Positions 5,306 to 13,175 of a stretch of DNA of 27,783 bases are shown piece after piece; position 1 is the first letter of the stretch; the number at the start of each line of letters is the position of its first letter. A model generated the notes under the pieces. That model made no database searches and was not told the origin of the DNA. It worked only from the letters and a program-made list of their open reading frames with translations. The translations under genes were made by a program, and so were the position numbers. The DNA lies in NCBI GenBank assembly GCA_910579745.1, contig CAJTVH010000042.1:1-27783 (forward strand). The letters are read 5' to 3'. The DNA is from an uncultured Clostridia bacterium. Lineage in GTDB: Bacteria; Bacillota; Clostridia; Lachnospirales; CAG-274.

Positions 5306-8108
5306 TTCATTAATTACATTTATTGTTTCATTATCAATATTAATGGCGGCGGCGTTTTTTCAGATAATGGTGATTTATGGCGAAGAGGAGGCAACTTATG
5401 AGCATACTATAAATTATTCTATTGATTTACAGAATATAGGTGACGGAGAAGGGCAAACTCCCGCTGCTGGTGACGGCTATGTATGGGATGACGATACGAA
5501 AACTTTAACTATCAATAACTTACATATAGATTGTTCAAATTCCGTCAATAAGCCAGAGGCGGGAATAAATTTTCCTAAATCCGAGAAAAGGGTTACTGTT
5601 GTGTTTAATGGGGCGAATAAAATAACAGGCGTAAGGGTCCCGATGAGCAGTGGACATAGCGAGGCCCGAAGCATGGACATTATATTAAAAGGCGGAAGCG
5701 GAAACTTAGCTAACGACAGTATTGTATTTTTAAACGATGACGAGAGTCTTTCTCATAACACCACCGCAAGTTTGGGCGCTAATTCGCTTATAGAGAATTT
5801 AACGGTTAAAATAAATACATATTGGGGAATAAATGTTCCGGGAAATCTTACGGTTTTAAACTCTGATATCAGCGCTATATCCTATGATTCCCCGATATAT
5901 TGTTTAGGCTATTTTGAATCTATTAACAGTACAGTTTACGCTAAATCGGAAACAAGCTCAGCGATATACACGAATATTGACCCAATGACTTCTTCTGAGG
6001 ACTGTTTTATATGCGATAAACCGATTATTATTCGAGGAAGTAAAATAACGGTGGAAACCTCACCTCAACTTGTGGGGATAGCGGGCGCGAATAAAGGCAG
6101 TGCGGAAATTTCTGATTCAGTGATAGATTCTAAAGACTCAGGTAACGGCGTCAATGTTTTTGAGAATATCGATGTTAAAAATAGCGTTATTAAACAAAAT
6201 CAAGGAATTGTAATGGTTTCTGGTGGCGGAAACGGAACTATAAATATTGACGATAAGAGCAGTATAACAGGTATTGTATACAAAGTTATTGGAGAAAAAG
6301 AAACTGAACTGATAGCCTATGGAAAAACTATCGCGAATGGAATAGGTGTTAAAGAAGGGCGAGTGTTCATAATTGATGAAAACGCCGTGGTAACAGTACC
6401 GGAGAGTTTTTCTGTTGAGATTATGGGAGGAAAGCTTATAAATAATGGAATTTTGAAAGGTACTGTTAATAAAACATCGGGTATAATAGAATGCAATAAT
6501 CATTGTCTGACGGATATTGTGGATAATGAGGACGGTACTCATATTAGTAAATGTCTGGTATGCGGAGAGGAAAATATCTCAGCGTATAAAATAACATTTA
6601 AAACGGCGAATGAACAAACTGAAGTGTATGTTTCGGCTTTAACTCCAAAATTGAGTAAAAATCTTATTCCGGAAATTTTAGATACGGAAAATATGAAATT
6701 TGAATGCTGGTCGGAAACAAAGGCGGAAGATGCAAGAAAGGACGCTAAACCATTTAATTTTGATTCGGAAATTACAAAAGATACTGATCTTTACGCTGTA
6801 TTCGCGAGAAAATTTATGGAAACAAATAAAGAAGATGTTATTAACCTTATTTATAATACGGAAATAACGGAGACTATTGATTTGTTCAATTATGTAAAAT
6901 TTGCGGATGAGAATATTGATATAAACGAACAGTTTTATTTTGAAGTTTATACAGAGAACCCGCTTCCGGAGGGCTTAACTCTAAACAGTGACGGAACGAT
7001 TACGGGCAAGCCTATAGCTGATGTTAAAGAAGACGGTTATACGGTTAAATTTGTTGTGACAGATAAAAATCCATATATATCTTTATCAGCGTTTGAACCG
7101 GAAACCGCTACAAAAGAGGCGATTTTGACACTCAAATTTAATATTCAAAAGGCTGAACCATTTGTGACAGTCAAAGCGGCGGAAGGACTAATTTATGATA
7201 AAGAAGATAAAGTTCTTATAGACTATAATAATACGAGTGTTGTTGGCGGAGAAATTCAGTATTCTTTTGATAACATTAATTATTCAAGTGAACTGCCTAC
7301 AGGAAAAGAAGCGAGAGAATATACAATTTGGTATAAAGTGGTTGGCGGACAGAATTATAATGATAAACAGCCTGCGTCTGTAACAGTCACTATTGAGAAA
7401 GCTGATTCTGAAATAAACGTGTTATCGGCTGAGAATCTTGTTTATACAGGAGAGTCAATGGATCTTGTTGGTTTAGCTTCTTCTATAGGCTGTAATATTC
7501 AGTATTCATTTGACGGGATTGAATATTTTGATGAGATACCAACAGGAAAAGAAGCGAAAGAATATAAAGTTTGGTACAAGGGGGTTGTTATTGATAATAA
7601 TTACAATAATAAATGTGAGGAACCTAAATTATTGAATGTTATTATAGCGAAAGCGAATCCTGTGTATGAAATACCGAAAAATTTGACGGCGATTTATGGT
7701 GAAACTCTGGCAAACGTTAAACTTCCAAATGGATTTACCTGGAACGATAATACGCAAAGTGTTGGTAATATTGGTATGAATACGTTTATAGCTACATATA
7801 CGCCGACAGATATAAACAACTATAATATAATAAAAGATATACCAATAATTATTAATGTAATATATCCTGATGAGAAAATTTTTTTGTATGGAGACGTTGA
7901 CGGAAGTTTTGATATAACAGTTAATGATGCCTCTTGTTTGTTAAATAAAGTATTAAATTCAAATTATAAATTACCTATTGAAGATAAATCGGATGAGTAT
8001 ATTATATACGCGGATGTTGACGGCGATGGGGTATTAACCGCTAGAGATGTTACGGCGATACTTCAAAAAGCTTTACAAAGTGATTTTAAATTTAAGGTTG
8101 AAAAATAA
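5295..8108 (+). CDS. secreted multidomain surface protein with C-terminal dockerin
   Basis: This exported protein of 937 residues begins with a signal peptide (about 1-30). The ATG at 5295 is chosen over the in-frame ATG at 5277 because GGGAGGTG (5281-5288) sits 6 bases before it. The N-terminal part (about 35-400) opens with GDGYVWDDDTKTLTI and has the spaced short-strand pattern of parallel beta-helix proteins. A degenerate C-H...DGTH...C-x-x-C-G motif follows at about 400-430, then an Ig-like region (LPEGLTLNSDGTITGKP). Two tandem MBG-type repeats share the IQYSFD and PTGKEA-EY motifs. The last ~70 residues form a type I dockerin: loops GDVDGSFDITVND and DVDGDGVLTARD, the second with canonical calcium-binding spacing. 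A dockerin implies attachment to a cohesin encoded outside this window. No catalytic domain is recognised. Divergence from the two-component unit suggests common regulation. Confidence 0.85.
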   Translation: MKFNSLITFIVSLSILMAAAFFQIMVIYGEEEATYEHTINYSIDLQNIGDGEGQTPAAGDGYVWDDDTKTLTINNLHIDCSNSVNKPEAGINFPKSEKRVTVVFNGANKITGVRVPMSSGHSEARSMDIILKGGSGNLANDSIVFLNDDESLSHNTTASLGANSLIENLTVKINTYWGINVPGNLTVLNSDISAISYDSPIYCLGYFESINSTVYAKSETSSAIYTNIDPMTSSEDCFICDKPIIIRGSKITVETSPQLVGIAGANKGSAEISDSVIDSKDSGNGVNVFENIDVKNSVIKQNQGIVMVSGGGNGTINIDDKSSITGIVYKVIGEKETELIAYGKTIANGIGVKEGRVFIIDENAVVTVPESFSVEIMGGKLINNGILKGTVNKTSGIIECNNHCLTDIVDNEDGTHISKCLVCGEENISAYKITFKTANEQTEVYVSALTPKLSKNLIPEILDTENMKFECWSETKAEDARKDAKPFNFDSEITKDTDLYAVFARKFMETNKEDVINLIYNTEITETIDLFNYVKFADENIDINEQFYFEVYTENPLPEGLTLNSDGTITGKPIADVKEDGYTVKFVVTDKNPYISLSAFEPETATKEAILTLKFNIQKAEPFVTVKAAEGLIYDKEDKVLIDYNNTSVVGGEIQYSFDNINYSSELPTGKEAREYTIWYKVVGGQNYNDKQPASVTVTIEKADSEINVLSAENLVYTGESMDLVGLASSIGCNIQYSFDGIEYFDEIPTGKEAKEYKVWYKGVVIDNNYNNKCEEPKLLNVIIAKANPVYEIPKNLTAIYGETLANVKLPNGFTWNDNTQSVGNIGMNTFIATYTPTDINNYNIIKDIPIIINVIYPDEKIFLYGDVDGSFDITVNDASCLLNKVLNSNYKLPIEDKSDEYIIYADVDGDGVLTARDVTAILQKALQSDFKFKVEK

Positions 8109-8114
8109 ATTTAT

Positions 8115-8152
8115 GGCGCCGCCTCACAGGAAAAGTGAGGCGGCGCCTTTTT
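8115..8152 (+). terminator. strong intrinsic terminator after the dockerin protein
   Basis: A perfect 13-bp stem, GGCGCCGCCTCAC (8115-8127) with GTGAGGCGGCGCC (8135-8147), encloses a 7-base AGGAAAA loop and is followed by five T residues. The stem is almost entirely G+C in a very AT-rich genome. It begins 6 bases after the stop codon. Confidence 0.95.
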
Positions 8153-8527
8153 CCGATATATTATAGGGTAATTTTTTATAGTTAATTATAAGCTAAACAA
8201 TGAGATAATGAATAGACAAGATTAAAAAAATTGATATACTTAGAAAATTCTTTTTTATTTCGCACTGAAAACTTTGTGAATCTATATAATTTGAAAGTGA
8301 ATAAAGTAGGAAAGTTAGAATTATTTTTACAGTTTTGTGAGCGGGGATAATATAGTCTTTATTTTTACTCCGATTAACGATAATAATGAGAAAAGAATTT
8401 TAAGTTGATAAACTTATTTATTTTTAAATTAATTGACTATATAATTAAAATATTTGAGGAAAGTTGTAAAAAATAAAGTTATCAGGGGAAAAAGCCGTTA
8501 TTTCTGTATATATGGTTTGTATTTGGC
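8153..8527. other. non-coding gap before the alarmone synthetase gene
   Basis: No open frame with a ribosome binding site was found between the terminator and the promoter at 8528. A diverged family-alpha repeat occupies 8187-8292. The remainder is AT-rich sequence with no structure I can name. Confidence 0.6.
8187..8292 (+). repeat. dispersed hairpin repeat family alpha, diverged copy
   Basis: The layout matches the copies at 13077 and 23249. It starts tataagctaaacaa, then aatgaatagacaag, a ttgatatacttaga centre, a right arm attcttttttatttcgcactg, and a conserved tail aactttgtgaatctatataattt. The tail corresponds to atttgtgaatcgctgtagtaatttt in the 13077 copy. The arms pair imperfectly. Confidence 0.5.
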
Positions 8528-8556
8528 TTGAAAAAGACTTTTTTTAATGGTATAAT
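8528..8556 (+). promoter_or_regulatory. promoter of the alarmone synthetase gene
   Basis: TTGAAA (8528-8533), a 17-base spacer and TATAAT (8551-8556), preceded by a TGG that extends the -10. The start codon is about 118 bases downstream, leaving an AT-rich leader of roughly 110 bases with no recognised riboswitch. Confidence 0.8.
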
Positions 8557-8674
8557 GTAGTTAGAGATTTGTATTATTTAGAGTAAAATTATTAAAGCGT
8601 TTTAAAAATAAATGTGTTTTAATTTGTATACACGTTTTTAAAAAAGTTTATACAAGCTCTAAGGGGGATTTTTT

Positions 8675-9481
8675 ATGGAAATTTTTAATTGGAAAGAAAT
8701 TTTACTTCCATATGAACAGGCTGTTAATGAACTTATTGTTAAATTTAACAGTATAAAACAGGAATATAAAATTAAAGGGATGCATTCACCAATCGAACAG
8801 GTTGAGGGAAGAGTTAAGGCAATATCAAGTATCATAGGGAAGGCAAATAAAAGAAATATTCCTGTTGAGGATGTTTTTGAGAAACTTGAGGACATTTCCG
8901 GAATAAGAATTATATGCAGATTTGTGGAAGATATAAAAAAAGTTGTTTTTATTATTAGAGAAAGAGTCGGCAAAGACATGGAAGTTATTCAGGAAGAAGA
9001 TTATATTACCAATACTAAAGAAAGCGGTTATAGAAGTTATCATCTTACAATAAAATATCCTATTTTTACTGTTGACGGTAGGAAAGATATTAAAGCTGAA
9101 ATACAAATAAGAACTTTGGCGATGAATTTTTGGGCCACTATTGAGCACTCTTTAAGATATAAATATAATGGGAATATTCCTGATGAATTAAAAGAAAGAT
9201 TACAGGTATGCGCGGAAGCCGCGTTTATGCTTGATACAGAAATGACAACAATTCGTGATGAGCTTCTTGAGGCTCAGAAAATTGTTCAAATAAAAAATAA
9301 TCTTGTCAATGAGATTATTAATAATATTCATAATTTGTATTTTTACGCTAAAGTTGAGAAAATGAATGAATTTAATCAGAAATTTATTGAGCTTTATCAG
9401 GAAAGCAATGTTGATAAATTGTTTGAGTTTAATCGGCAACTTGAAATAATGACCAGACTTTATAAAGTTAAATACGTATAA
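8675..9481 (+). CDS. small alarmone synthetase, RelQ-like (p)ppGpp synthetase
   Basis: This is a single-domain (p)ppGpp synthetase that transfers pyrophosphate from ATP to GDP or GTP. The RelA/SpoT synthetase fold spans about 20-170: SPIEQVEGRVKAISSI (38-53), EDISGIRIICRF (72-83), DYITNTKESGYRSYH (109-123, substrate loop) and EIQIRTLAMNFWA (142-154, catalytic Glu142). No HD hydrolase, TGS or ACT domain is present, so it is not a bifunctional Rel. At 268 residues it is longer than typical RelQ proteins (about 210). The extra ~90 residues form a mostly helical C-terminus that could mediate oligomerisation. AGGGGG upstream of the ATG supports the start. It has its own promoter and lies on the same strand as the phosphoesterase 78 bases downstream. 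Confidence 0.92.
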   Translation: MEIFNWKEILLPYEQAVNELIVKFNSIKQEYKIKGMHSPIEQVEGRVKAISSIIGKANKRNIPVEDVFEKLEDISGIRIICRFVEDIKKVVFIIRERVGKDMEVIQEEDYITNTKESGYRSYHLTIKYPIFTVDGRKDIKAEIQIRTLAMNFWATIEHSLRYKYNGNIPDELKERLQVCAEAAFMLDTEMTTIRDELLEAQKIVQIKNNLVNEIINNIHNLYFYAKVEKMNEFNQKFIELYQESNVDKLFEFNRQLEIMTRLYKVKYV

Positions 9482-9559
9482 CAACTTTCTACTATGTGTT
9501 TTAAAGTAATTTTGAGGTAAATTATAGTTTTTAAGATATATTTTGAGGATAAATTTTAT

Positions 9560-10249
9560 ATGAGTGTTTTTGCTGTGTCAGATTTACATTTGAGCTTTTA
9601 TAAAAATAAGCCTATGGATATTTTTGGGGATAATTGGAAAAATCATTATTTGAAACTTAAAGAAAATTGGATTTCTAATATCAATGTTTATGATGCCGTT
9701 CTTATTCCTGGAGACGTTTCATGGGCTAAAACAGTGGAAGAATTTTCTCCTGATATTGCTTTTATCCACTCGTTACCAGGCAAGAAAATTATTATTCCAG
9801 GTAATCATGATTATTGGTGGGGGTCTACAGCTTCGCTTAACGAGTTGTATGACGACATATTTTTTTTGAGAAATAATTTTTACCCCTTTGATGACTTTGC
9901 TTTATGCGGGACAAGAGGGTGGCTTTGTCCGAACGATACTTATTTTACGCCGCATGATGAAAAAATATATAAAAGGGAAGCGGGTAGGTTGAAATTATCT
10001 TTGGATATGGCTATTGATGCTAATTTTAAAAAAATAATCGTTATGACTCATTATCCTGTTACTAATGATAAAAAAGAAAATTCTCTTTTTGTTGATATTA
10101 TAAAACGGTATCCCGTTGAAAAAGTTATTTATGGGCATTTACATGGAAATGAGAGTTTTTATTCAAGTTATCAAGGGATTGTGGATAAAATTGAATATAT
10201 ACTTGTTTCAGCTGATTTTCTTGATTTTAAGCCTGTTAAAATTATATAA
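9560..10249 (+). CDS. calcineurin-like metallophosphoesterase
   Basis: This predicted two-metal phosphoesterase has 229 residues. All family motifs are present in order: D-x-H (Asp8, His10), GDVSWA (Asp52), GNHDYWW (Asn82, His83, Asp84), THYP (His164) and GHLHG (His193, His195). There is no signal peptide, so it should act in the cytoplasm. The close spacing of GNHD to YWWG and the T-H-Y-P motif are characteristic of the YkoQ-like/uncharacterised clostridial branch rather than the YfcE or cAMP-phosphodiesterase branches, but the substrate cannot be inferred. It begins 78 bases after the alarmone synthetase without a separate clear promoter, so the two may be cotranscribed. It ends just before the cyclophilin promoter. 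Confidence 0.88.
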   Translation: MSVFAVSDLHLSFYKNKPMDIFGDNWKNHYLKLKENWISNINVYDAVLIPGDVSWAKTVEEFSPDIAFIHSLPGKKIIIPGNHDYWWGSTASLNELYDDIFFLRNNFYPFDDFALCGTRGWLCPNDTYFTPHDEKIYKREAGRLKLSLDMAIDANFKKIIVMTHYPVTNDKKENSLFVDIIKRYPVEKVIYGHLHGNESFYSSYQGIVDKIEYILVSADFLDFKPVKII

Positions 10250-10254
10250 AAGAC

Positions 10255-10283
10255 TTGACCGTAGTCTATTTTAAGATTATAAT
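10255..10283 (+). promoter_or_regulatory. promoter of the cyclophilin gene
   Basis: TTGACC (10255-10260), an exact 17-base spacer and TATAAT (10278-10283). It begins 5 bases after the phosphoesterase stop codon and about 55 bases before the cyclophilin ATG. Confidence 0.8.
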
Positions 10284-10337
10284 TATTTTATATGTTTTTT
10301 AAAATTAAAAAATTATATTTTTAGAAAGGATTTTTTT

Positions 10338-10856
10338 ATGTTGAACCCTATCGTTACTTTTGAAATGGAAAATGGAAATGTTTTTAAAGCGGAGCTTTAT
10401 CCTGAAATCGCGCCAAATACCGTTAATAATTTTATAAGCCTTATAAACAAGAAGTTTTATGACGGACTTATTTTTCACAGAGTTATTAAAGGATTTATGA
10501 TTCAGGGAGGCTGTCCTGAGGGGACAGGAACAGGTGGTCCTGGATACGAGATTAAAGGCGAATTTTCTATGAATGGATTTAGTAATGACCTTAAACATAC
10601 GGAGGGGATTTTATCTATGGCCAGAGCGTATCATCCTGACTCCGCCGGTTCTCAGTTTTTTGTTATGCATAAGGTTTCACCTCATCTTGACGGCTCTTAC
10701 GCGACTTTTGGAAAAGTTATAGAGGGAATGGATATTGTAAATAAAATCGCTGAGACAGAAACAGATTATAGTGATAAACCGATTGAGGAACAAAAAATAA
10801 AGTCTGTTACTGTAGAGCTTTTTGGAAAAGATTATCCTGAACCGGAAAGAGCTTAG
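10338..10856 (+). CDS. ppiB: cyclophilin-type peptidyl-prolyl cis-trans isomerase
   Basis: This 172-residue cytoplasmic prolyl isomerase has no signal peptide. The cyclophilin core is complete: FHRVIKGFMIQGG with the catalytic Arg, EGTGTGGPGY, SMARAYHPDSAGSQFFV and YATFGKVIEGMDIV. The position equivalent to the cyclosporin-contacting Trp of human CypA is His in HLDGSYATFG, so weak cyclosporin binding is expected, as in many bacterial members. The ATG follows an AGAAAGGA ribosome binding site. The gene has its own promoter and a terminator 57 bases downstream, so it is probably monocistronic. Confidence 0.95.
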   Translation: MLNPIVTFEMENGNVFKAELYPEIAPNTVNNFISLINKKFYDGLIFHRVIKGFMIQGGCPEGTGTGGPGYEIKGEFSMNGFSNDLKHTEGILSMARAYHPDSAGSQFFVMHKVSPHLDGSYATFGKVIEGMDIVNKIAETETDYSDKPIEEQKIKSVTVELFGKDYPEPERA

Positions 10857-10912
10857 ATTTAATGTTTAGTATATTTTATTTTTTATATTGTTTAAATTGA
10901 GATTATGCAAAT

Positions 10913-10948
10913 AAAAAACGCTCCTTATTTTGATAAGGAGCGTTTTTT
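10913..10948. terminator. bidirectional intrinsic terminator
   Basis: AAAAAACGCTCCTTA (10913-10927) and TAAGGAGCGTTTTTT (10934-10948) are perfect complements around a 6-base loop. The A-run and T-run make it work in both directions. It ends the cyclophilin transcript and can also stop the minus-strand exonuclease transcript. Confidence 0.93.
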
Positions 10949-11023
10949 ATTTTAAATTAATTTTAATTATATTTTATTATTAAATAAAAAAATCAAAATT
11001 AATTTAGAAAGTTTATATTAGCA

Positions 11024-11066
11024 ATAAATTTTTCGTGCGTATTTTATTTTTTGAATACACCGTAAG
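11024..11066 (+). repeat. right-end fragment of MITE-like family beta
   Basis: ataaatttttcgtgcgtatt followed by ttattttttgaatacaccg-TA matches the right end of the element at 16978-17138 (ataatttttcgcgcgtattt, tagttttcagatacgctc-TA). No matching left end is visible upstream. This looks like a solo end or decayed copy lying between two convergent genes. Confidence 0.45.
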
Positions 11067-11102
11067 ATATAACAATATTTTTTAAATTTTTACAAAATAT
11101 TA

Positions 11103-11699
11103 CTATTTAATTCGTTTTGAGTTAAATAATTTTAATTGGATTTTCTCAGGTTTTACTATTTTAAATACTTCTGTTGTATAGAGGGCGTCATAATAAGCGT
11201 TATGAAAAAACTCTCCTGTTTTTATATTAAGCATATCAATAGCGTTTTTTAATCCTATAGCGCCGCCTCTATCGTAATTTAAATATTTTGTCGCTATATT
11301 TTGTACATCGATATATTTTATAAGTGTTGGAGGCGTTATAAGATTATAATATGTTAAATTTCTGTATAATGCCCTTATATCACTATTGCCCCATGTACAC
11401 ATAATATATGAGCCGTTTCCAAGAAATTTAAGAAAATCAGAATATATTTCGGTAAATGACAAACAATTAATGAAATCATTATCGGAAAATCCAGTTATTT
11501 TTTGCACGTGAGGATGTATTCGTTTATATATTTGAGGTTTTATTAATTTATTAAAAGAATCAACTATTTCAAAATTGTCGTTGAGCTTTATAGCTCCTAT
11601 TTGAATTATTTCAAAACGGCAATTTGGCTTAGGTTCACCTTTTGTATTGTTGACAAAATCATATGCTTGATTAAACTCGAGATCTAACACTACGTACAT
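11103..11699 (-). CDS. DEDDh-family 3'-5' exonuclease
   Basis: This 198-residue exonuclease is of the DnaQ-like DEDDh type, closest in layout to KapD/ERI1-like proteins. The four acidic ligands and the catalytic His are visible: Asp6 and Glu8 in VLDLEFN, Asp107 in WGNSDIRAL, and His166 and Asp171 in FFHNAYYDA. The motif HPHVQKITGFSD (62-73) is the usual substrate-side loop. No polymerase or helicase domain is attached, so it is a stand-alone enzyme acting on RNA or short DNA ends. TAGGAG lies before the ATG. It is transcribed away from ftsY's 3' end with a gap of about 140 bases. The cellular substrate is unknown. Confidence 0.88.
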   Translation of the reverse strand: MYVVLDLEFNQAYDFVNNTKGEPKPNCRFEIIQIGAIKLNDNFEIVDSFNKLIKPQIYKRIHPHVQKITGFSDNDFINCLSFTEIYSDFLKFLGNGSYIMCTWGNSDIRALYRNLTYYNLITPPTLIKYIDVQNIATKYLNYDRGGAIGLKNAIDMLNIKTGEFFHNAYYDALYTTEVFKIVKPEKIQLKLFNSKRIK

Positions 11700-11839
11700 A
11701 ACGATACTCCTAACATAATATCAATGATACAAAGTTAGTTTAACACAAATTATAAAATATTTTAAGTATTAAATTGAATTGATAAATAATACTTTTTAAT
11801 ATATAAAATTAAATAAATGGAAATGGATTGGTATGTTAT

Positions 11840-13039
11840 TTATTCGCTATCAAAAAGAGCTTTTGAAAACTCAGAAGCGTTAAATTTTTGTAAATCATCT
11901 ATTCCCTCTCCTACACCTATATATCGAACAGGTATTTTAAGTTCATTTTTTATAGCGATTATTATGCCTCCTTTGGCTGTTCCGTCAAGCTTAGTAAGAA
12001 CTATTCCTGTTATATCGGCGACTTCTTTAAAAAGTTTTGCCTGCTGAAGCGCGTTTTGCCCTGTAGTAGCGTCAAGTACCAGGAATACTTCAACATTTGC
12101 CTCAGAATATTCACGATTAATTATTTTTGATATTTTTCTTAATTCTTCCATAAGGTTTTTCTTATTATGAAGTCGTCCAGCCGTATCGCATATTAAAATA
12201 TCAGCGTTTCTCGCCTTAGCGGCTTGAACAGCGTCAAAAACCACAGCACCGGGGTCTGAATTTTCCTGATGTTTAATAACATCAACTTTAGATCGTTCTC
12301 CCCATATTTGGAGTTGATCTATCGCGGCAGCACGGAAAGTATCGGCTGCCGCCAGAATAACTTTTTTGTTTTGTTCCTTAAAATTATGAGTAAGTTTTCC
12401 TATTGTGGTGGTTTTTCCGACTCCGTTTACACCTATTACCAAAATTACGGAAGGACTTTTCAGGTCTAATTCTGTGTCATCTTTTTCAAGCATTTCAGTT
12501 ATTACTTTTATTATAACATTTTTTATTTCGGTTACATCTGAAATTTTCTCTGTCTTTACTATATTACGAACTTGTTCAATTATATAAACAGAAGTTTCCA
12601 CGCCTATGTCAGACATAATCAACGCTTCTTCCAGTTCCTCAAAAAGTTCCTCGTCTATTTTTGTAAAACTTTTGAGAACTTGTTCCACGCCACTCATAAT
12701 ATTTTGTCTTGTTTTATTTAGGCCGGCTTTTATTTTAGCGAAAAATCCTTTTTTCTTTTCTTTTTCTGCAGCTAATGATTGGATAATTTCTTTAGATGTT
12801 TCTTTTTTAGATTCTTCTGCTGCAGTGTTTTTTTGTATTGTTTCTATTGATTGGGGAAGATTATTTTTTGATAAATCTGATATTTTCTCTGATAATTCTT
12901 CTGTTTGAGATATTTGATTTTCAGGATTAAGATTTTCAAAAGTATTATTCTTGTCTGAAGTTTGTACGGTTAAATTGTTTAGACTGGGTTCCTCCTCATT
13001 TTTATCCTTTTTGTTTTTAAAAAATTTAAAAAGAGCCAT
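11840..13039 (-). CDS. ftsY: signal recognition particle receptor FtsY
   Basis: This SRP-receptor GTPase docks ribosome-SRP complexes at the membrane. The ATG at 13039 (start MALFKFF) is preferred to an upstream ATG at 13054, because GGAGG (13052-13048) lies 8 bases before it and overlaps the upstream codon. This gives 399 residues. A charged, low-complexity A domain (about 1-90) precedes the N domain (about 95-190) and the GTPase domain. The latter shows GVNGVGKTT (203-211, G1), ADTFRAAAIDQL (G2), DTAGRLHNK (G3), TKLDGTAKGG (G4) and GVGEGIDDL (G5). It follows smc by 92 bases on the same strand, the usual smc-ftsY order. Part of that gap is a dispersed repeat. Confidence 0.97.
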   Translation of the reverse strand: MALFKFFKNKKDKNEEEPSLNNLTVQTSDKNNTFENLNPENQISQTEELSEKISDLSKNNLPQSIETIQKNTAAEESKKETSKEIIQSLAAEKEKKKGFFAKIKAGLNKTRQNIMSGVEQVLKSFTKIDEELFEELEEALIMSDIGVETSVYIIEQVRNIVKTEKISDVTEIKNVIIKVITEMLEKDDTELDLKSPSVILVIGVNGVGKTTTIGKLTHNFKEQNKKVILAAADTFRAAAIDQLQIWGERSKVDVIKHQENSDPGAVVFDAVQAAKARNADILICDTAGRLHNKKNLMEELRKISKIINREYSEANVEVFLVLDATTGQNALQQAKLFKEVADITGIVLTKLDGTAKGGIIIAIKNELKIPVRYIGVGEGIDDLQKFNASEFSKALFDSE

Positions 13040-13076
13040 AAAGTTATCCTCCATTATTAAATAAAATTATACCAAT

Positions 13077-13175
13077 TATAGCGAACCAATAAAAAGATGA
13101 ATAAGTAAATTTAGTATATCGAAGAATTCTTTTATTGATTTGCGTTAAAAATTTGTGAATCGCTGTAGTAATTTT
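13077..13175 (+). repeat. dispersed hairpin repeat family alpha, copy overlapping the smc 3' end
   Basis: The left arm gcgaaccaataaaaagatga and the right arm attcttttattgatttgcg are imperfect complements, so the element can form a hairpin. The same arms, centre and tail (gttaaaaatttgtgaatcgc then tgtagtaatttt) recur at 23249-23356. Bases 13132-13175 are also the last 14 codons and stop of smc. Confidence 0.6.

Noticed and set aside
6138..6542. Long minus-strand open frame inside the dockerin-protein gene
   Set aside because: It is an antisense shadow of a clear secreted-protein frame, with no start signal and no recognisable motif.
11817..12047. Plus-strand open frame opposite the ftsY 3' end
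   Set aside because: Antisense to the conserved FtsY G4/G5 region, with no ribosome binding site.
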